64,000 nucleotides of DNA, taken from Paractinoplanes ovalisporus (GTDB lineage Bacteria > Actinomycetota > Actinomycetes > Mycobacteriales > Micromonosporaceae). This document shows, in pieces, positions 16,777 to 26,832 of this stretch. The first letter of the stretch is position 1, and each line of letters starts with the position of its first letter. The notes beneath the pieces were generated by a model. The model had not been told where the DNA came from, ran no database searches, and saw only the letters and a program-made list of their open reading frames with translations. Made by a program: the position numbers and the translations under genes. The stretch spans positions 1-64,000 of the forward strand of contig NZ_JAENHP010000027.1 in the NCBI RefSeq assembly GCF_016834655.1, read 5' to 3'.

Positions 16777-17529
16777 CTAACCGGCGCTGAGGTTGATCTC
16801 GAAGCTGTAGCGGCTGGCCCGGTAGACGTGGCTGCCGTATTCGAGCGCGCGCCCGCCGGCGTCCCAGGCGGTGCGGGTCATGGTGAGCAACGACGCGCCG
16901 CGCTTCTCCTCGAGGACCTTGGCCTCGGCCGGCGTGGCCGAACGGGCGCCGATGACCTGGGTGGCGATGCGCGGGGTGAGGCCGTTGCGGCGCAGCAGCT
17001 CGTAGAGGCCGTGGGACGCGAGGTCGTCGTGGGTGAGCGGCAGCACGTCGACCGGGATGGCGTTGTGCATGAGGGCCAGGGGCTCCCCGCCGGCGTACCG
17101 GAGACGTTCGATCCAGGTGACGGCGGTGCCGGGGGCGATCTCGAGGGCCGTCGCGACGGTGTCGGAGGCGGGCATGACCTCGAGGCGCAGCACCTCGGTG
17201 CGCGGGGCCCGGTCGCCGGCCACCAGGTCGTCGTAGAGACTGGACAGTTCGACCGGGCGGCGGACCTTGGGGTGCACGACCTGGGTGCCGACGCCGCGCT
17301 TGCGGACGAGCATGCCGCGCTCGACCAGATATTGGATGGCGCGCCGGGTGGTGGGGCGGGACACCCCGAGGCGTTCGGCGAGATCGACCTCGTTCTCGAT
17401 CCGGGCGCCGACACCGATCTCGCCCTTCTCGATCAGCTCCTGCAATCGGGTGGCCACCTGGAAATACAGCGGTACGGGAGAGGTCCGGTCCACTTCGACT
17501 GGACGGACCCGCGCCTGTGGGGAAGTCAC
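16777..17529 (-). CDS. GntR/HutC-family repressor of the inositol operon
   Basis: The product has 250 residues. Start GTG 17529 is preferred because the two operator-like repeats lie upstream of it; ATG 17559, inside the first repeat, is possible if the mRNA is leaderless. The N-terminal winged helix reads PLYFQVATRLQELIEKGEIG ... LAERLGVSRPTTRRAIQYLV. The C-terminal UTRA domain (HutC type) binds the effector. The gene is divergent from an 11-gene inositol operon, so it is most likely its repressor (IolR-like), with an inositol intermediate as inducer; that is inference from context. Confidence 0.88.
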   Translation of the reverse strand: MTSPQARVRPVEVDRTSPVPLYFQVATRLQELIEKGEIGVGARIENEVDLAERLGVSRPTTRRAIQYLVERGMLVRKRGVGTQVVHPKVRRPVELSSLYDDLVAGDRAPRTEVLRLEVMPASDTVATALEIAPGTAVTWIERLRYAGGEPLALMHNAIPVDVLPLTHDDLASHGLYELLRRNGLTPRIATQVIGARSATPAEAKVLEEKRGASLLTMTRTAWDAGGRALEYGSHVYRASRYSFEINLSAG

Positions 17530-17552
17530 CGCGAAACCCTCGCTCCCTGAGT

Positions 17553-17588
17553 TTGTCATGACAAGCGAACTCAGTTTGTCGTTACAAA
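17553..17588. promoter_or_regulatory. Pair of GntR-type operators in the iol divergent promoter
   Basis: Site 1 is TTGTCATGACAA (17553-17564), a perfect 12-bp palindrome. Site 2 is TTTGTCGTTACAAA (17575-17588), with 5-bp perfect arms. Both fit a TTGT-N4-ACAA pattern, with centres 23 bp apart, about two helical turns. Site 2 abuts the -35 box of the iolC promoter and site 1 covers the start region of the repressor gene. Confidence 0.75.
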
Positions 17589-17591
17589 GTA

Positions 17592-17620
17592 TTGACGTAC
17601 GCGGCTCCAAGTTATTACAT
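17592..17620 (+). promoter_or_regulatory. Probable promoter of the inositol operon
   Basis: TTGACG (17592-17597) and TTACAT (17615-17620) are separated by 17 bp and match sigma-70-type -35 and -10 boxes. The leader to the iolC ATG is then about 140 bases. Confidence 0.55.
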
Positions 17621-17768
17621 CGAAGGCAGCAAACCTAGAGTCGCCGGTCGGCTACCGGCGGCAATCACCCTCTTTTCACTGCGCCGTAATCAGCACGGCA
17701 TCCGGTGCGCGTCAGCGTGCCCACATCTCGCGATCTCAGGCGAATCCAGGGGTTCCGGAGGCTTACGC

Positions 17769-18719
17769 ATGCCCGCCGATGAGGTACTGACGATGGGACG
17801 TATAGGTGTCGACCTGTACCCGCAGCAGGCCGGGGTGTCGTTGCGGGAGGTTCGGACCTTCGAGAAGTTCCTCGGTGGCAGCGCCTCGAATGTCGCGGTG
17901 GCCGCGGCCCGATACGGCCGGCGGTCGGCGGTGATCACGCGGACCGGTGACGACCCGTTCGGCGAGTTCCTGCACGACGCGTTGCGCGGGTTCGGTGTGG
18001 ACGACCGCTTCGTCACGCCGGTGTCCTCGCTGCCGACGCCGGTGACGTTCTGCGAGATCTTCCCGCCGGACGACTTCCCGCTCTACTTCTACCGGTTCCC
18101 CAAGGCGCCCGACCTCGAGATCCACCCGTCCGAACTGGACTACGACGCGATCCGCGACGCCGACATCTTCTGGGTCACCGGTACGGGGCTTTCTCAAGAG
18201 CCTTCTCGTACGGCCACCCTGACCGCCCTGAGGCATCGCGCCAAATCCGGCATCACCGTGTTCGACCTCGACTACCGGCCCATGTTCTGGCAGTCGCGGG
18301 AGGAGGCGCGGCACTGGTACGCCCACGCGCTTCCCTACGCGACCGTTGCCGTGGGCAACCTGGACGAAGCGGACACTGCGGTCGGCGCCCGCAAGCCGGA
18401 CGAGGCCGCGCAGAAGCTGCATGAGGCCGGGATCGGGCTGGCCGTGGTGAAGCAGGGGCCCGCCGGCGTCCTCGCCTCGGACGGAACAAATCGGACAGAG
18501 GTGCCCCCGGTGCCGGTCGAGGTGGTCAACGGCCTCGGTGCCGGTGACGCGTTCGGGGGCGCCCTCTGCCACGGCCTGCTGGCCGGATGGGAGCTCGAGG
18601 CGACGATGCGCTTCGCCAACGCCGCCGGAGCCATCGTCGCCTCGCGACTGTCCTGCGCCGACGCCATGCCCACCGAAGCCGAAGTCCGCGCCCTGATCCG
18701 GGAGGCCTCCGATGCCTGA
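17769..18719 (+). CDS. iolC: 5-dehydro-2-deoxygluconokinase (inositol catabolism)
   Basis: The product has 316 residues of the PfkB sugar-kinase family. The ATG at 17769 has GGAGG eight bases upstream. Visible signatures are TMGRIGVDLYPQQ (IolC N-terminus), GGSASNVAVAAARYG (PfkB motif 1) and VNGLGAGDAFGGAL (PfkB motif 2, with the anion hole and catalytic Asp). It phosphorylates 2-deoxy-5-keto-D-gluconate in the cytoplasm. It is the first gene of the operon and overlaps the next by eight bases. Confidence 0.95.
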   Translation: MPADEVLTMGRIGVDLYPQQAGVSLREVRTFEKFLGGSASNVAVAAARYGRRSAVITRTGDDPFGEFLHDALRGFGVDDRFVTPVSSLPTPVTFCEIFPPDDFPLYFYRFPKAPDLEIHPSELDYDAIRDADIFWVTGTGLSQEPSRTATLTALRHRAKSGITVFDLDYRPMFWQSREEARHWYAHALPYATVAVGNLDEADTAVGARKPDEAAQKLHEAGIGLAVVKQGPAGVLASDGTNRTEVPPVPVEVVNGLGAGDAFGGALCHGLLAGWELEATMRFANAAGAIVASRLSCADAMPTEAEVRALIREASDA

Positions 18720-19569
18720 CCTCGACGACCTCCTGGACATCCGCACCCGGCGCCCGGCGGCGATCGCGGCCGCCGCCTCGGCCCGCCGCCGGCCGTCCTC
18801 GCTGTTCGGCCCGCACGGCAAGCTGATGATCATCGCGGCCGACCACCCGGCGCGGGGCGCGCTGCGGGCCGGCGACGACCCCCTGGCGATGGCCAACCGG
18901 GTCGACCTGCTCGACCGTCTCCGCACGGCGCTGTCGCGGCCGGGTGTCAACGGCGTGCTCGGCACTCCCGACATCCTGGAAGACCTGTTGCTGCTGGGCG
19001 CGCTCGACGACAAGGTCGTGATCGGGTCGATGAACCGCGGCGGGCTGGCCGGCACGTCGTTCGAGATCGACGACCGGTTCACCGCCTACGACGCGCCGAG
19101 CATCGCCGCGGCCGGGTTCGAGGGCGGCAAGATGCTGCTGCGCATCGACCCGGACGACCCGGGCACGGTGGCGACCCTGCAGTCCTGCGGGGCGGCGGTC
19201 AGCGACCTGGCCGCACACCGGCGGATGGCCATGGTCGAGCCGTTCATCTCGCACCGCGTCGACGGGCGGGTGCGCAACGAGCTGACGGCCGAGGCGATGA
19301 TCCGCGCGATGACGGTGGCCGCCGGGCTGGGCACGACCTCGGCCTACACCTGGCTCAAGGTTCCGGTGGTGCGGGACATGGAACGGGTCATGGCGTCGAC
19401 CACGCTGCCCGCGCTGATCCTGGGCGGGGAGGGCGAGGCCGCGTACGCGGAATGGCGCAAGGCTCTTGACCTGCCGACCGTGCAGGGGCTGGTGATCGGG
19501 CGGTCGCTGCTCTATCCGGCGAGCGGCTCGGTGGGCGACGCCGTGGATCGGGCGGTGAGCCTGCTGTGA
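18712..19569 (+). CDS. (Beta/alpha)8 aldolase-like protein of inositol clusters (Cgl0159 type)
   Basis: The product has 285 residues and starts at ATG 18712 within the end of iolC. The fold looks like a DeoC/LacD-type class I aldolase barrel: MIIAADHPARGALRAG, VNGVLGTPDILEDLLLLGAL, MLLRIDPDDPGT, and a strand YTWLKVPVV carrying a candidate Schiff-base Lys. No other gene in the operon encodes an IolJ aldolase, so this protein most likely splits 2-deoxy-5-keto-gluconate 6-phosphate into DHAP and malonate semialdehyde. That role is inference from position. Confidence 0.82.
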   Translation: MPDLDDLLDIRTRRPAAIAAAASARRRPSSLFGPHGKLMIIAADHPARGALRAGDDPLAMANRVDLLDRLRTALSRPGVNGVLGTPDILEDLLLLGALDDKVVIGSMNRGGLAGTSFEIDDRFTAYDAPSIAAAGFEGGKMLLRIDPDDPGTVATLQSCGAAVSDLAAHRRMAMVEPFISHRVDGRVRNELTAEAMIRAMTVAAGLGTTSAYTWLKVPVVRDMERVMASTTLPALILGGEGEAAYAEWRKALDLPTVQGLVIGRSLLYPASGSVGDAVDRAVSLL

Positions 19570-20456
19570 TGGCCCGAGTGAACCCGCTGATGCCCAGCGG
19601 CAGCACCGCCGACAAGCCGTTCGACGTCGTCGTGACCCCCGAGAACGCCGGGTGGGGTTACAGCGGCCTGCGCGTGCTCGACCTGCCGGTGGGCGCACGC
19701 GCCACGTTCCTGACCGGCGACGACGAGATGCTGGTGCTGCCGCTGAGCGGTGGCTGCGACGTGACCTGCGACGACGAGCGGATGACGCTGACCGGGCGGC
19801 GTTCGGTCTTCACCCGGGTGACCGATTTCGCATATGTGCCGCGCGACTCGACGGTGACGGTGCGGGCGCCCAACGGCGGGCGTTTCGCGTTGCCGTCGGC
19901 GCGGGCCGGACGGCGCCTGCCGTTCCGCTACGGAGCGGCCGACGACGTCGCGGTCGAGCTGCGCGGTGCCGGGCAGGCCAGCCGACAGGTCAACAACTTC
20001 TGCACGCCGGAGCGGTTCGACGCCGACCGGCTGATCGCCTGCGAGGTGCTGACCCCGGGCGGCAACTGGTCGTCCTATCCGCCGCACAAGCACGACGAGC
20101 CGGGCGAGGGGGAGTCCTGCCTGGAGGAGATCTACTACTTCGAGGTCGCCGGCTCGCCGTCGGGCACGGCGGGCTCGGCCTACCAGCGGGTGTACGGGCA
20201 TCCCGACCGGCCCATCGACGTGTGCGCCGAGGTGCGTACGGGCGATGTCGTGCTCATCCCGTACGGCTGGCACGGGCCGTCGATGGCGGCGCCCGGTTAC
20301 GACCTCTACTACCTCAACGTGATGGCCGGTCCCGGCGAGCGCGAATGGCTCGTGCGCGACGACCCGGCCCACGGCTGGGTGCGGGCCTCGTGGAACGGCG
20401 TCGACGTCGATCCGCGCCTGCCGATGACCTCCAGCAAGGAAAGGACGCGTTCGTGA
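19569..20456 (+). CDS. iolB: 5-deoxy-glucuronate isomerase
   Basis: The product has 295 residues from ATG 19569 (a GTG three bases earlier is also possible). It is a bicupin. The second cupin carries the metal ligands in YPPHKHDEP, CLEEIYYFEV and IPYGWHGP. The reaction is 5-deoxy-glucuronate to 2-deoxy-5-keto-gluconate. The ATG overlaps the stop of the aldolase-like gene and the end overlaps iolD (GTGA). Confidence 0.95.
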   Translation: MARVNPLMPSGSTADKPFDVVVTPENAGWGYSGLRVLDLPVGARATFLTGDDEMLVLPLSGGCDVTCDDERMTLTGRRSVFTRVTDFAYVPRDSTVTVRAPNGGRFALPSARAGRRLPFRYGAADDVAVELRGAGQASRQVNNFCTPERFDADRLIACEVLTPGGNWSSYPPHKHDEPGEGESCLEEIYYFEVAGSPSGTAGSAYQRVYGHPDRPIDVCAEVRTGDVVLIPYGWHGPSMAAPGYDLYYLNVMAGPGEREWLVRDDPAHGWVRASWNGVDVDPRLPMTSSKERTRS

Positions 20457-22306
20457 GACTCACCGTAGGGCAGGCCGTGGTGCGGTTCCTGGCCAACCAG
20501 TGGACCGAACGGGACGGAGTCGAGCAGCGGGCGATCGCGGGCTGCTTCGGGATCTTCGGGCACGGCAACGTCGCCGGTCTCGGTCAGGCCCTGTTGCAGG
20601 CCCAGCGCACCGGCGAGGCCGATCTGCCGTACCGGCTGGCCCGCAACGAGCAGGCCATGGTGCACGCCGCCGCCGGGTTCGCCCGGATGAGCAACCGGCT
20701 GCGCGCGATGGCGTGCACCGCCTCGATCGGGCCGGGCTCGACGAACATGCTGACCGGGGCCGCGCTGGCCACCGTCAACCGGCTGCCGGTGCTGCTGCTG
20801 CCCTCCGACGTGTTCGCCACCCGGGTGGCGTCGCCGGTGCTGCAGGAGTTGGAGAGCCCGGCCGGCTACGACGTGTCGGTCAACGACGCGTTCCGCCCGC
20901 TGTCGGCCTTCTTCGACCGGGTGTGGCGTCCCGAGCAGCTGCCGCAGTCCCTGCTCGGCGCGATGCGGGTGCTCACCGACCCGGCCCAGACGGGCGCGGT
21001 CACCATCTGTCTTCCCCAGGACCTTCAGGCCGAGGCGTACGACTTCCCCGACGCGTTGTTCGCCAAGCGTGTCTGGCACGTCGCCCGCCCGGCGGCCGAA
21101 CCGGCCTTTGTGGAACGGGCCGCCGCTGTCCTTCGCGGGGCGCGGAAGCCGCTGCTCATCGCGGGTGGTGGCGTCATCTACTCGGAGGCGTCGGCCGAGC
21201 TCGACCGGTTCGCCCGCGGGACCGGCATCCCGGTGGCCGACACCCAGGCCGGCAAGGGCGCGATCAGTTGGGACCACCCGAACGCCGTGGGCGGGGTCGG
21301 CTCGACCGGCACCCCGGTCGCCAACCGGCTGGCGGCCGAGGCCGACGTGGTCATCGGGGTCGGCACCCGGTACAGCGACTTCACCACCGCTTCCCGTACG
21401 GCGTTCCAGAACCCGGACGTGACGTTCGTGAACATCAACGTGGCCTCGTTCGACGCGTCGAAACAGGCGGCGTACCCGATCGTGGCCGACGCCCGGGCCG
21501 GCCTCTCCGCTTTGCTGGCCGCCCTGGACGGTTCAACCTGGGCCTCTGAACATGCCGAGGAGGTCGCGTCCTGGCAGGCCACGGTCGATCGGGCCTACCA
21601 CCTGGGGCACGGGCCGCTGCCGTCGCAGACCGAGGTGATCGGCGCGGTCAACGAGGCCTGCGGCGCCCGCGACGTGGTGGTGCAGGCGGCCGGCAGCCTG
21701 CCCGGTGACCTGCAGATGCTGTGGCGGGCCCGCGACCCGAAGCAGTACCACGTCGAGTACGGCTACTCGTGCATGGGCTTCGAGATCGCCGGGGCGCTCG
21801 GCATCAAACTGGCCGACCCGACCCGCGAGGTGTTCGCGATGGTCGGCGACGGCTCCTACCTGATGATGGCCCAGGAGATCGTCACGGCCGTCGCCGAGGG
21901 CATCAAACTGGTCGTCGTCCTGGTGCAGAACCACGGGTTCGCCTCGATCGGGGCGCTGTCCGAGTCGCTCGGCTCGCAGCGGTTCGGCACCAGCTACCGC
22001 TACCGCGGGGAGAGCGGCGACTACGACGGCGGACACCTGCCGGTCGACCTGGCCGCGAACGCCGAGAGCCTGGGCGCCACCGTGATCCGCTGCCGCACGA
22101 TCGCCGACCTGGCCGACGGCCTCAAACGCGCCCGGGAGGCCGACCGCCTCACCGTCGTGCACATCGAGACCGACCCGCTCGCCCCGGTGCCGTCCTCCGA
22201 ATCCTGGTGGGACGTGCCGGTTCCCGAGGTCTCGTCCCTGTCCTCCTCCCAGGACGCGCGGGCGGTCTACGACGCCGCCAAGCGCCGCCAACGCCTCTAT
22301 CTGTAA
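20453..22306 (+). CDS. iolD: 3D-(3,5/4)-trihydroxycyclohexane-1,2-dione hydrolase
   Basis: The product has 617 residues, a thiamine-diphosphate enzyme of the acetolactate-synthase fold. The N-terminal PYR domain shows GIFGHGNVAGLGQAL. The central domain follows (PLLIAGGGVIYS). The C-terminal PP domain has the ThDP/Mg motif GDGSYLMMAQEI ... VVLVQNHGF. It opens the inositol-derived ring to 5-deoxy-glucuronate. GTG 20453 has AAGGAAAGGA upstream and overlaps the iolB stop. Confidence 0.95.
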   Translation: MRLTVGQAVVRFLANQWTERDGVEQRAIAGCFGIFGHGNVAGLGQALLQAQRTGEADLPYRLARNEQAMVHAAAGFARMSNRLRAMACTASIGPGSTNMLTGAALATVNRLPVLLLPSDVFATRVASPVLQELESPAGYDVSVNDAFRPLSAFFDRVWRPEQLPQSLLGAMRVLTDPAQTGAVTICLPQDLQAEAYDFPDALFAKRVWHVARPAAEPAFVERAAAVLRGARKPLLIAGGGVIYSEASAELDRFARGTGIPVADTQAGKGAISWDHPNAVGGVGSTGTPVANRLAAEADVVIGVGTRYSDFTTASRTAFQNPDVTFVNINVASFDASKQAAYPIVADARAGLSALLAALDGSTWASEHAEEVASWQATVDRAYHLGHGPLPSQTEVIGAVNEACGARDVVVQAAGSLPGDLQMLWRARDPKQYHVEYGYSCMGFEIAGALGIKLADPTREVFAMVGDGSYLMMAQEIVTAVAEGIKLVVVLVQNHGFASIGALSESLGSQRFGTSYRYRGESGDYDGGHLPVDLAANAESLGATVIRCRTIADLADGLKRAREADRLTVVHIETDPLAPVPSSESWWDVPVPEVSSLSSSQDARAVYDAAKRRQRLYL

Positions 22307-22314
22307 GGACTGTC

Positions 22315-23811
<1,497 letters not shown>

Positions 23812-23821
23812 AGGGCTGCTC

Positions 23822-24766
23822 ATGGAAATCCGTCACCTGCAACTCGGTAGCTGCCCCGATTCGTGGGGGGTGTGGTTCGCGAACGATCCTCTGCAGACTC
23901 CCTGGTCGCGCTTCCTGGACGAGATGGTCGCTTCCGGCTACTCCTGGCTCGAACTCGGTCCGTACGGATATCTGCCGACCGACCCGGCCCGGTTGTCGGA
24001 CGAGCTCGCCGCGCGTGGCCTCTCGGTCGCCGGCGGAACGGTGGCCGGCGCCGGTGGGCCGCACAAGGACTTCGATGCCGTGGTCGCGGCCGCTCGTGAC
24101 GTCGCCTCTCTCACGGCCGCGGTCGGCGGGCAGAACGTCGTGTTCGTGCCGGTGCCGGGCTATCGCGACGACGTGACCAACGCCTATCTGGAGCCGGCCG
24201 AGCTCGACCCGGACGCCTGGCGGGCGCTGGTGCGCAACTCCAACACGCTCGGGAAGATCCTGCTCGAGGAGTACGGCGTCCACATGCGGTTCCACCCGCA
24301 CGCCGACTACCAGGTCGAGACCCAGGCCCAGACCGAGCGCTTCCTCGACGACACCGACCCCCGGTACGTCTCGCTGTGCCTGGACACCGGGCATCTGGCG
24401 TACCGGAAGGCCGACGTGCCCGGGATCATCCGCAAGTACCCGGACCGGATCGGCTACGTGCACATCAAGCAGATGGACCCGGTCATCGCCGAGCGCGCCG
24501 TCAAGGAGGACCTCGCGTTCGGCAAGGCCGTGGCCCAGGGCGCGAGCGTCGAGCCGCCGGCCGGAGAGCCGAACGTGCCCGCCGTGCTCGACGCACTGAG
24601 CGAACTCGACGCCGAACTGTTCGTCGTCGTCGAGCAGGACATGTACCCGGTCGAGTTCGACGTGCCGCTGCCGATCGCGCAGCGGACCCGCACCTATCTC
24701 AACTCGGTCGGCCTCCACTCCCGGGCCGCCGACAAACCCCGTCCCGATACAGGAGAAACGATATGA
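23822..24766 (+). CDS. iolE: Inosose dehydratase-like TIM-barrel protein
   Basis: The product has 314 residues of the xylose-isomerase-like TIM barrel family. It opens with LGSCPDSWGVWF, the signature of the actinobacterial inosose dehydratase group. Metal-site residues are in MRFHPHADYQ, SLCLDTGHLAY, YVHIKQMD and VVVEQDMYP. It should dehydrate scyllo-inosose (2-keto-myo-inositol). It is encoded between iolA and the ABC importer and overlaps the latter by four bases. An inosose isomerase role (IolI-like) is the main alternative. Confidence 0.85.
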   Translation: MEIRHLQLGSCPDSWGVWFANDPLQTPWSRFLDEMVASGYSWLELGPYGYLPTDPARLSDELAARGLSVAGGTVAGAGGPHKDFDAVVAAARDVASLTAAVGGQNVVFVPVPGYRDDVTNAYLEPAELDPDAWRALVRNSNTLGKILLEEYGVHMRFHPHADYQVETQAQTERFLDDTDPRYVSLCLDTGHLAYRKADVPGIIRKYPDRIGYVHIKQMDPVIAERAVKEDLAFGKAVAQGASVEPPAGEPNVPAVLDALSELDAELFVVVEQDMYPVEFDVPLPIAQRTRTYLNSVGLHSRAADKPRPDTGETI

Positions 24767-25755
24767 CCGCTCGGACACGCACCTTCCGGATGCTCGCCGC
24801 CGGCACGGCGGTGATGCTGGCCGCCGCCGCGTGCAGCAGTGGCGGCCGTGAGAAGACCGAGGACACCGGGACCGCCGGCGGCAACGCGGCCGGCAGCTCC
24901 GGCTACACGATCGCCTTCATCACGCACGAGACGCCCGGCGACACGTTCTGGGACAAGGTCAAGAACGGCGCCAACCAGGCCGCGAAGGATACCGGCGTCA
25001 CACTGAAGTACTCCAACGATCCGGAAGCGCCCAAGCAGGCCGTGCTGATCCAGAACGCGGTCGACTCCAAGGTGAACGGCATCGCCACCACGCTGGTCAC
25101 CCCTGACGCGCTGGCCGGTTCGGTCAAGGCGGCCACCGACGCCGGCATCCCGGTCGTCGGGTTCAACTCCGGCATCAACGAGTACCAGAAGCTCGGCGCG
25201 CTGATGTACTTCGGCTCCGATGAGACCCTGGCCGGCACCACCGCCGGCAAGCGCCTCGCCGACCAGGGCGCCAAGCACCCACTGTGCGTGATCCAGCAGA
25301 CCGGCTCGGTCGCTCTCGAGGCGCGCTGCGCGGGTGTGAAGAGCTCCGTCCCCGGCACCGAGAACATCCAGGTCAACGGCGCCGACGACGCGGCCGTGAC
25401 GACCACGCTGCAGACGAAGCTGACCCAGGACAAGTCGATCGACGCGATCGTGACGCTGGGCGCACCGCAGGCGCTGGACGCCATCAAGGCCAAGGAACAG
25501 GCCAACAGCCAGGCCAAGCTGGTCACGTTCGACCTCAACGAGCAGGCCGCCCAGGAGATCAAGAACGGCAATATCGTGTTCTCGATCGACCAGCAGCCGT
25601 ACGTGCAGGGCTACATGGCCGTCACGTCGCTCTATCTGAACCTCAAGAACGGCAACGACATCGGCGGCGGCAAGGCCGTGCTGACCGGTCCGTCGTTCGT
25701 CGACTCGACGAACATCGACAAGATCATCCCGTTCACGAAGAACAACACGCGGTAG
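24763..25755 (+). CDS. ABC importer substrate-binding lipoprotein, probably for inositol
   Basis: The product has 330 residues with a lipoprotein signal (MLAAGTAVMLAAAACSS; lipidated Cys after AAA). The mature part is a periplasmic-binding-protein type I (ribose-binding-like) domain: YTIAFITHETPGDTFWDKVK, GIATTLVTPDAL, GIPVVGFNSG, VTLGAPQALDAI and FSIDQQPYVQGYMAV. It is lodged in the inositol operon, so the ligand is likely myo-inositol or an isomer. The ATG overlaps the iolE stop. Confidence 0.9.
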   Translation: MTARTRTFRMLAAGTAVMLAAAACSSGGREKTEDTGTAGGNAAGSSGYTIAFITHETPGDTFWDKVKNGANQAAKDTGVTLKYSNDPEAPKQAVLIQNAVDSKVNGIATTLVTPDALAGSVKAATDAGIPVVGFNSGINEYQKLGALMYFGSDETLAGTTAGKRLADQGAKHPLCVIQQTGSVALEARCAGVKSSVPGTENIQVNGADDAAVTTTLQTKLTQDKSIDAIVTLGAPQALDAIKAKEQANSQAKLVTFDLNEQAAQEIKNGNIVFSIDQQPYVQGYMAVTSLYLNLKNGNDIGGGKAVLTGPSFVDSTNIDKIIPFTKNNTR

Positions 25756-25768
25756 GCGGGGTGCCCTC

Positions 25769-26830
25769 ATGAGTCAGACGCTCGAGGCGCCCGCTCCGGC
25801 GCCGTCGGAACCGACCAACCGCGTACGCATGGGCCTGGCCCAGCGGCTGCTCTCGCGGCCGGAGGTCGGCGCCCTGGTGGCGGCGATCATCATCTTCATC
25901 TTCTTCCTGGTGCTCGCGCCCTCCTTCCGGTCGGCCGAGTCGTTCTTCACGGTGCTCTACCAGTCCTCGGTGATCGGCATCGTCGCCGTCGGCGTCGGGC
26001 TGCTGATGATCGGCGGCGAGTTCGACCTGTCGGCCGGTGTCATCGTCTACACCGCCGGCCTGTTCACCTCGATGTTCTGCTGGTACTACGGCGTGAACCT
26101 GTGGCTCGGCGCCGCCCTGTCACTGGTCTTCTGCCTGCTGATCGGCTTCCTCAACGGCTATCTGGTGATGCGCACCGGCATCCCCAGCTTCCTGATCACC
26201 CTGGGCACGTTCTTCGTGCTGCAGGGGGCCAACCTCGGCGTCACCAAGCTGGTCACCAACACGGTGTCCACGCCCGACATCAGCAACATCGACGGGTTCG
26301 ACTCGCTCGGCAAGATCTTCTCGTCGAGCTTCAAGATCGGATCGGTGACGGTCTGGACCTCGGTGCTGTGGTGGATCTTCTTTGTGCTGCTGGCGGCCTG
26401 GATCCTGCAACGCACCCGGATCGGCAACTGGATCTTCGCGGTGGGCGGCAACCCCGACAGCGCCCGTGCGGTCGGGGTGCCGGTGGTCCGTACGAAGATC
26501 GGGCTGTTCATGGCGGTGTCGTTCCTGGGCTGGTTCGTCGGCATGCACCAGCTGTTCCGGTTCAACACGCTGCAGGCCGGCGGCGGCGTCGGCAACGAGT
26601 TCCTCTACATCATCGCCGCGGTCGTGGGCGGCACGCTGCTCACCGGCGGCTTCGGCAACGCGATCGGCGTCGCGATCGGCGCCTTCATCTTCGGCATGAC
26701 CAGCCTCGGCATCATCTACGCGGGCTGGGACCCGAACTGGTTCAAGGCCTTCCTCGGCGTCATGCTGCTGCTCGCCGTGCTGGTCAACCTCTATGTCAAA
26801 CGGATGGCCACCGCCCGGAAGGTGGGCTAG
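25769..26830 (+). CDS. ABC importer permease (RbsC/CUT2 type)
   Basis: The product has 353 residues with about eight to ten membrane helices. It has the RbsC-like segments MIGGEFDLSAGVIVYTAGLF and FLITLGTFFVLQGANLG, and the coupling-loop region around NPDSARAVGVPVVRTKIGLF. It starts 13 bp after the binding-protein gene and ends two bases before the ATPase gene. It is the membrane channel for the sugar alcohol bound by its neighbour. Confidence 0.92.
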   Translation: MSQTLEAPAPAPSEPTNRVRMGLAQRLLSRPEVGALVAAIIIFIFFLVLAPSFRSAESFFTVLYQSSVIGIVAVGVGLLMIGGEFDLSAGVIVYTAGLFTSMFCWYYGVNLWLGAALSLVFCLLIGFLNGYLVMRTGIPSFLITLGTFFVLQGANLGVTKLVTNTVSTPDISNIDGFDSLGKIFSSSFKIGSVTVWTSVLWWIFFVLLAAWILQRTRIGNWIFAVGGNPDSARAVGVPVVRTKIGLFMAVSFLGWFVGMHQLFRFNTLQAGGGVGNEFLYIIAAVVGGTLLTGGFGNAIGVAIGAFIFGMTSLGIIYAGWDPNWFKAFLGVMLLLAVLVNLYVKRMATARKVG

Positions 26831-26832
26831 TC

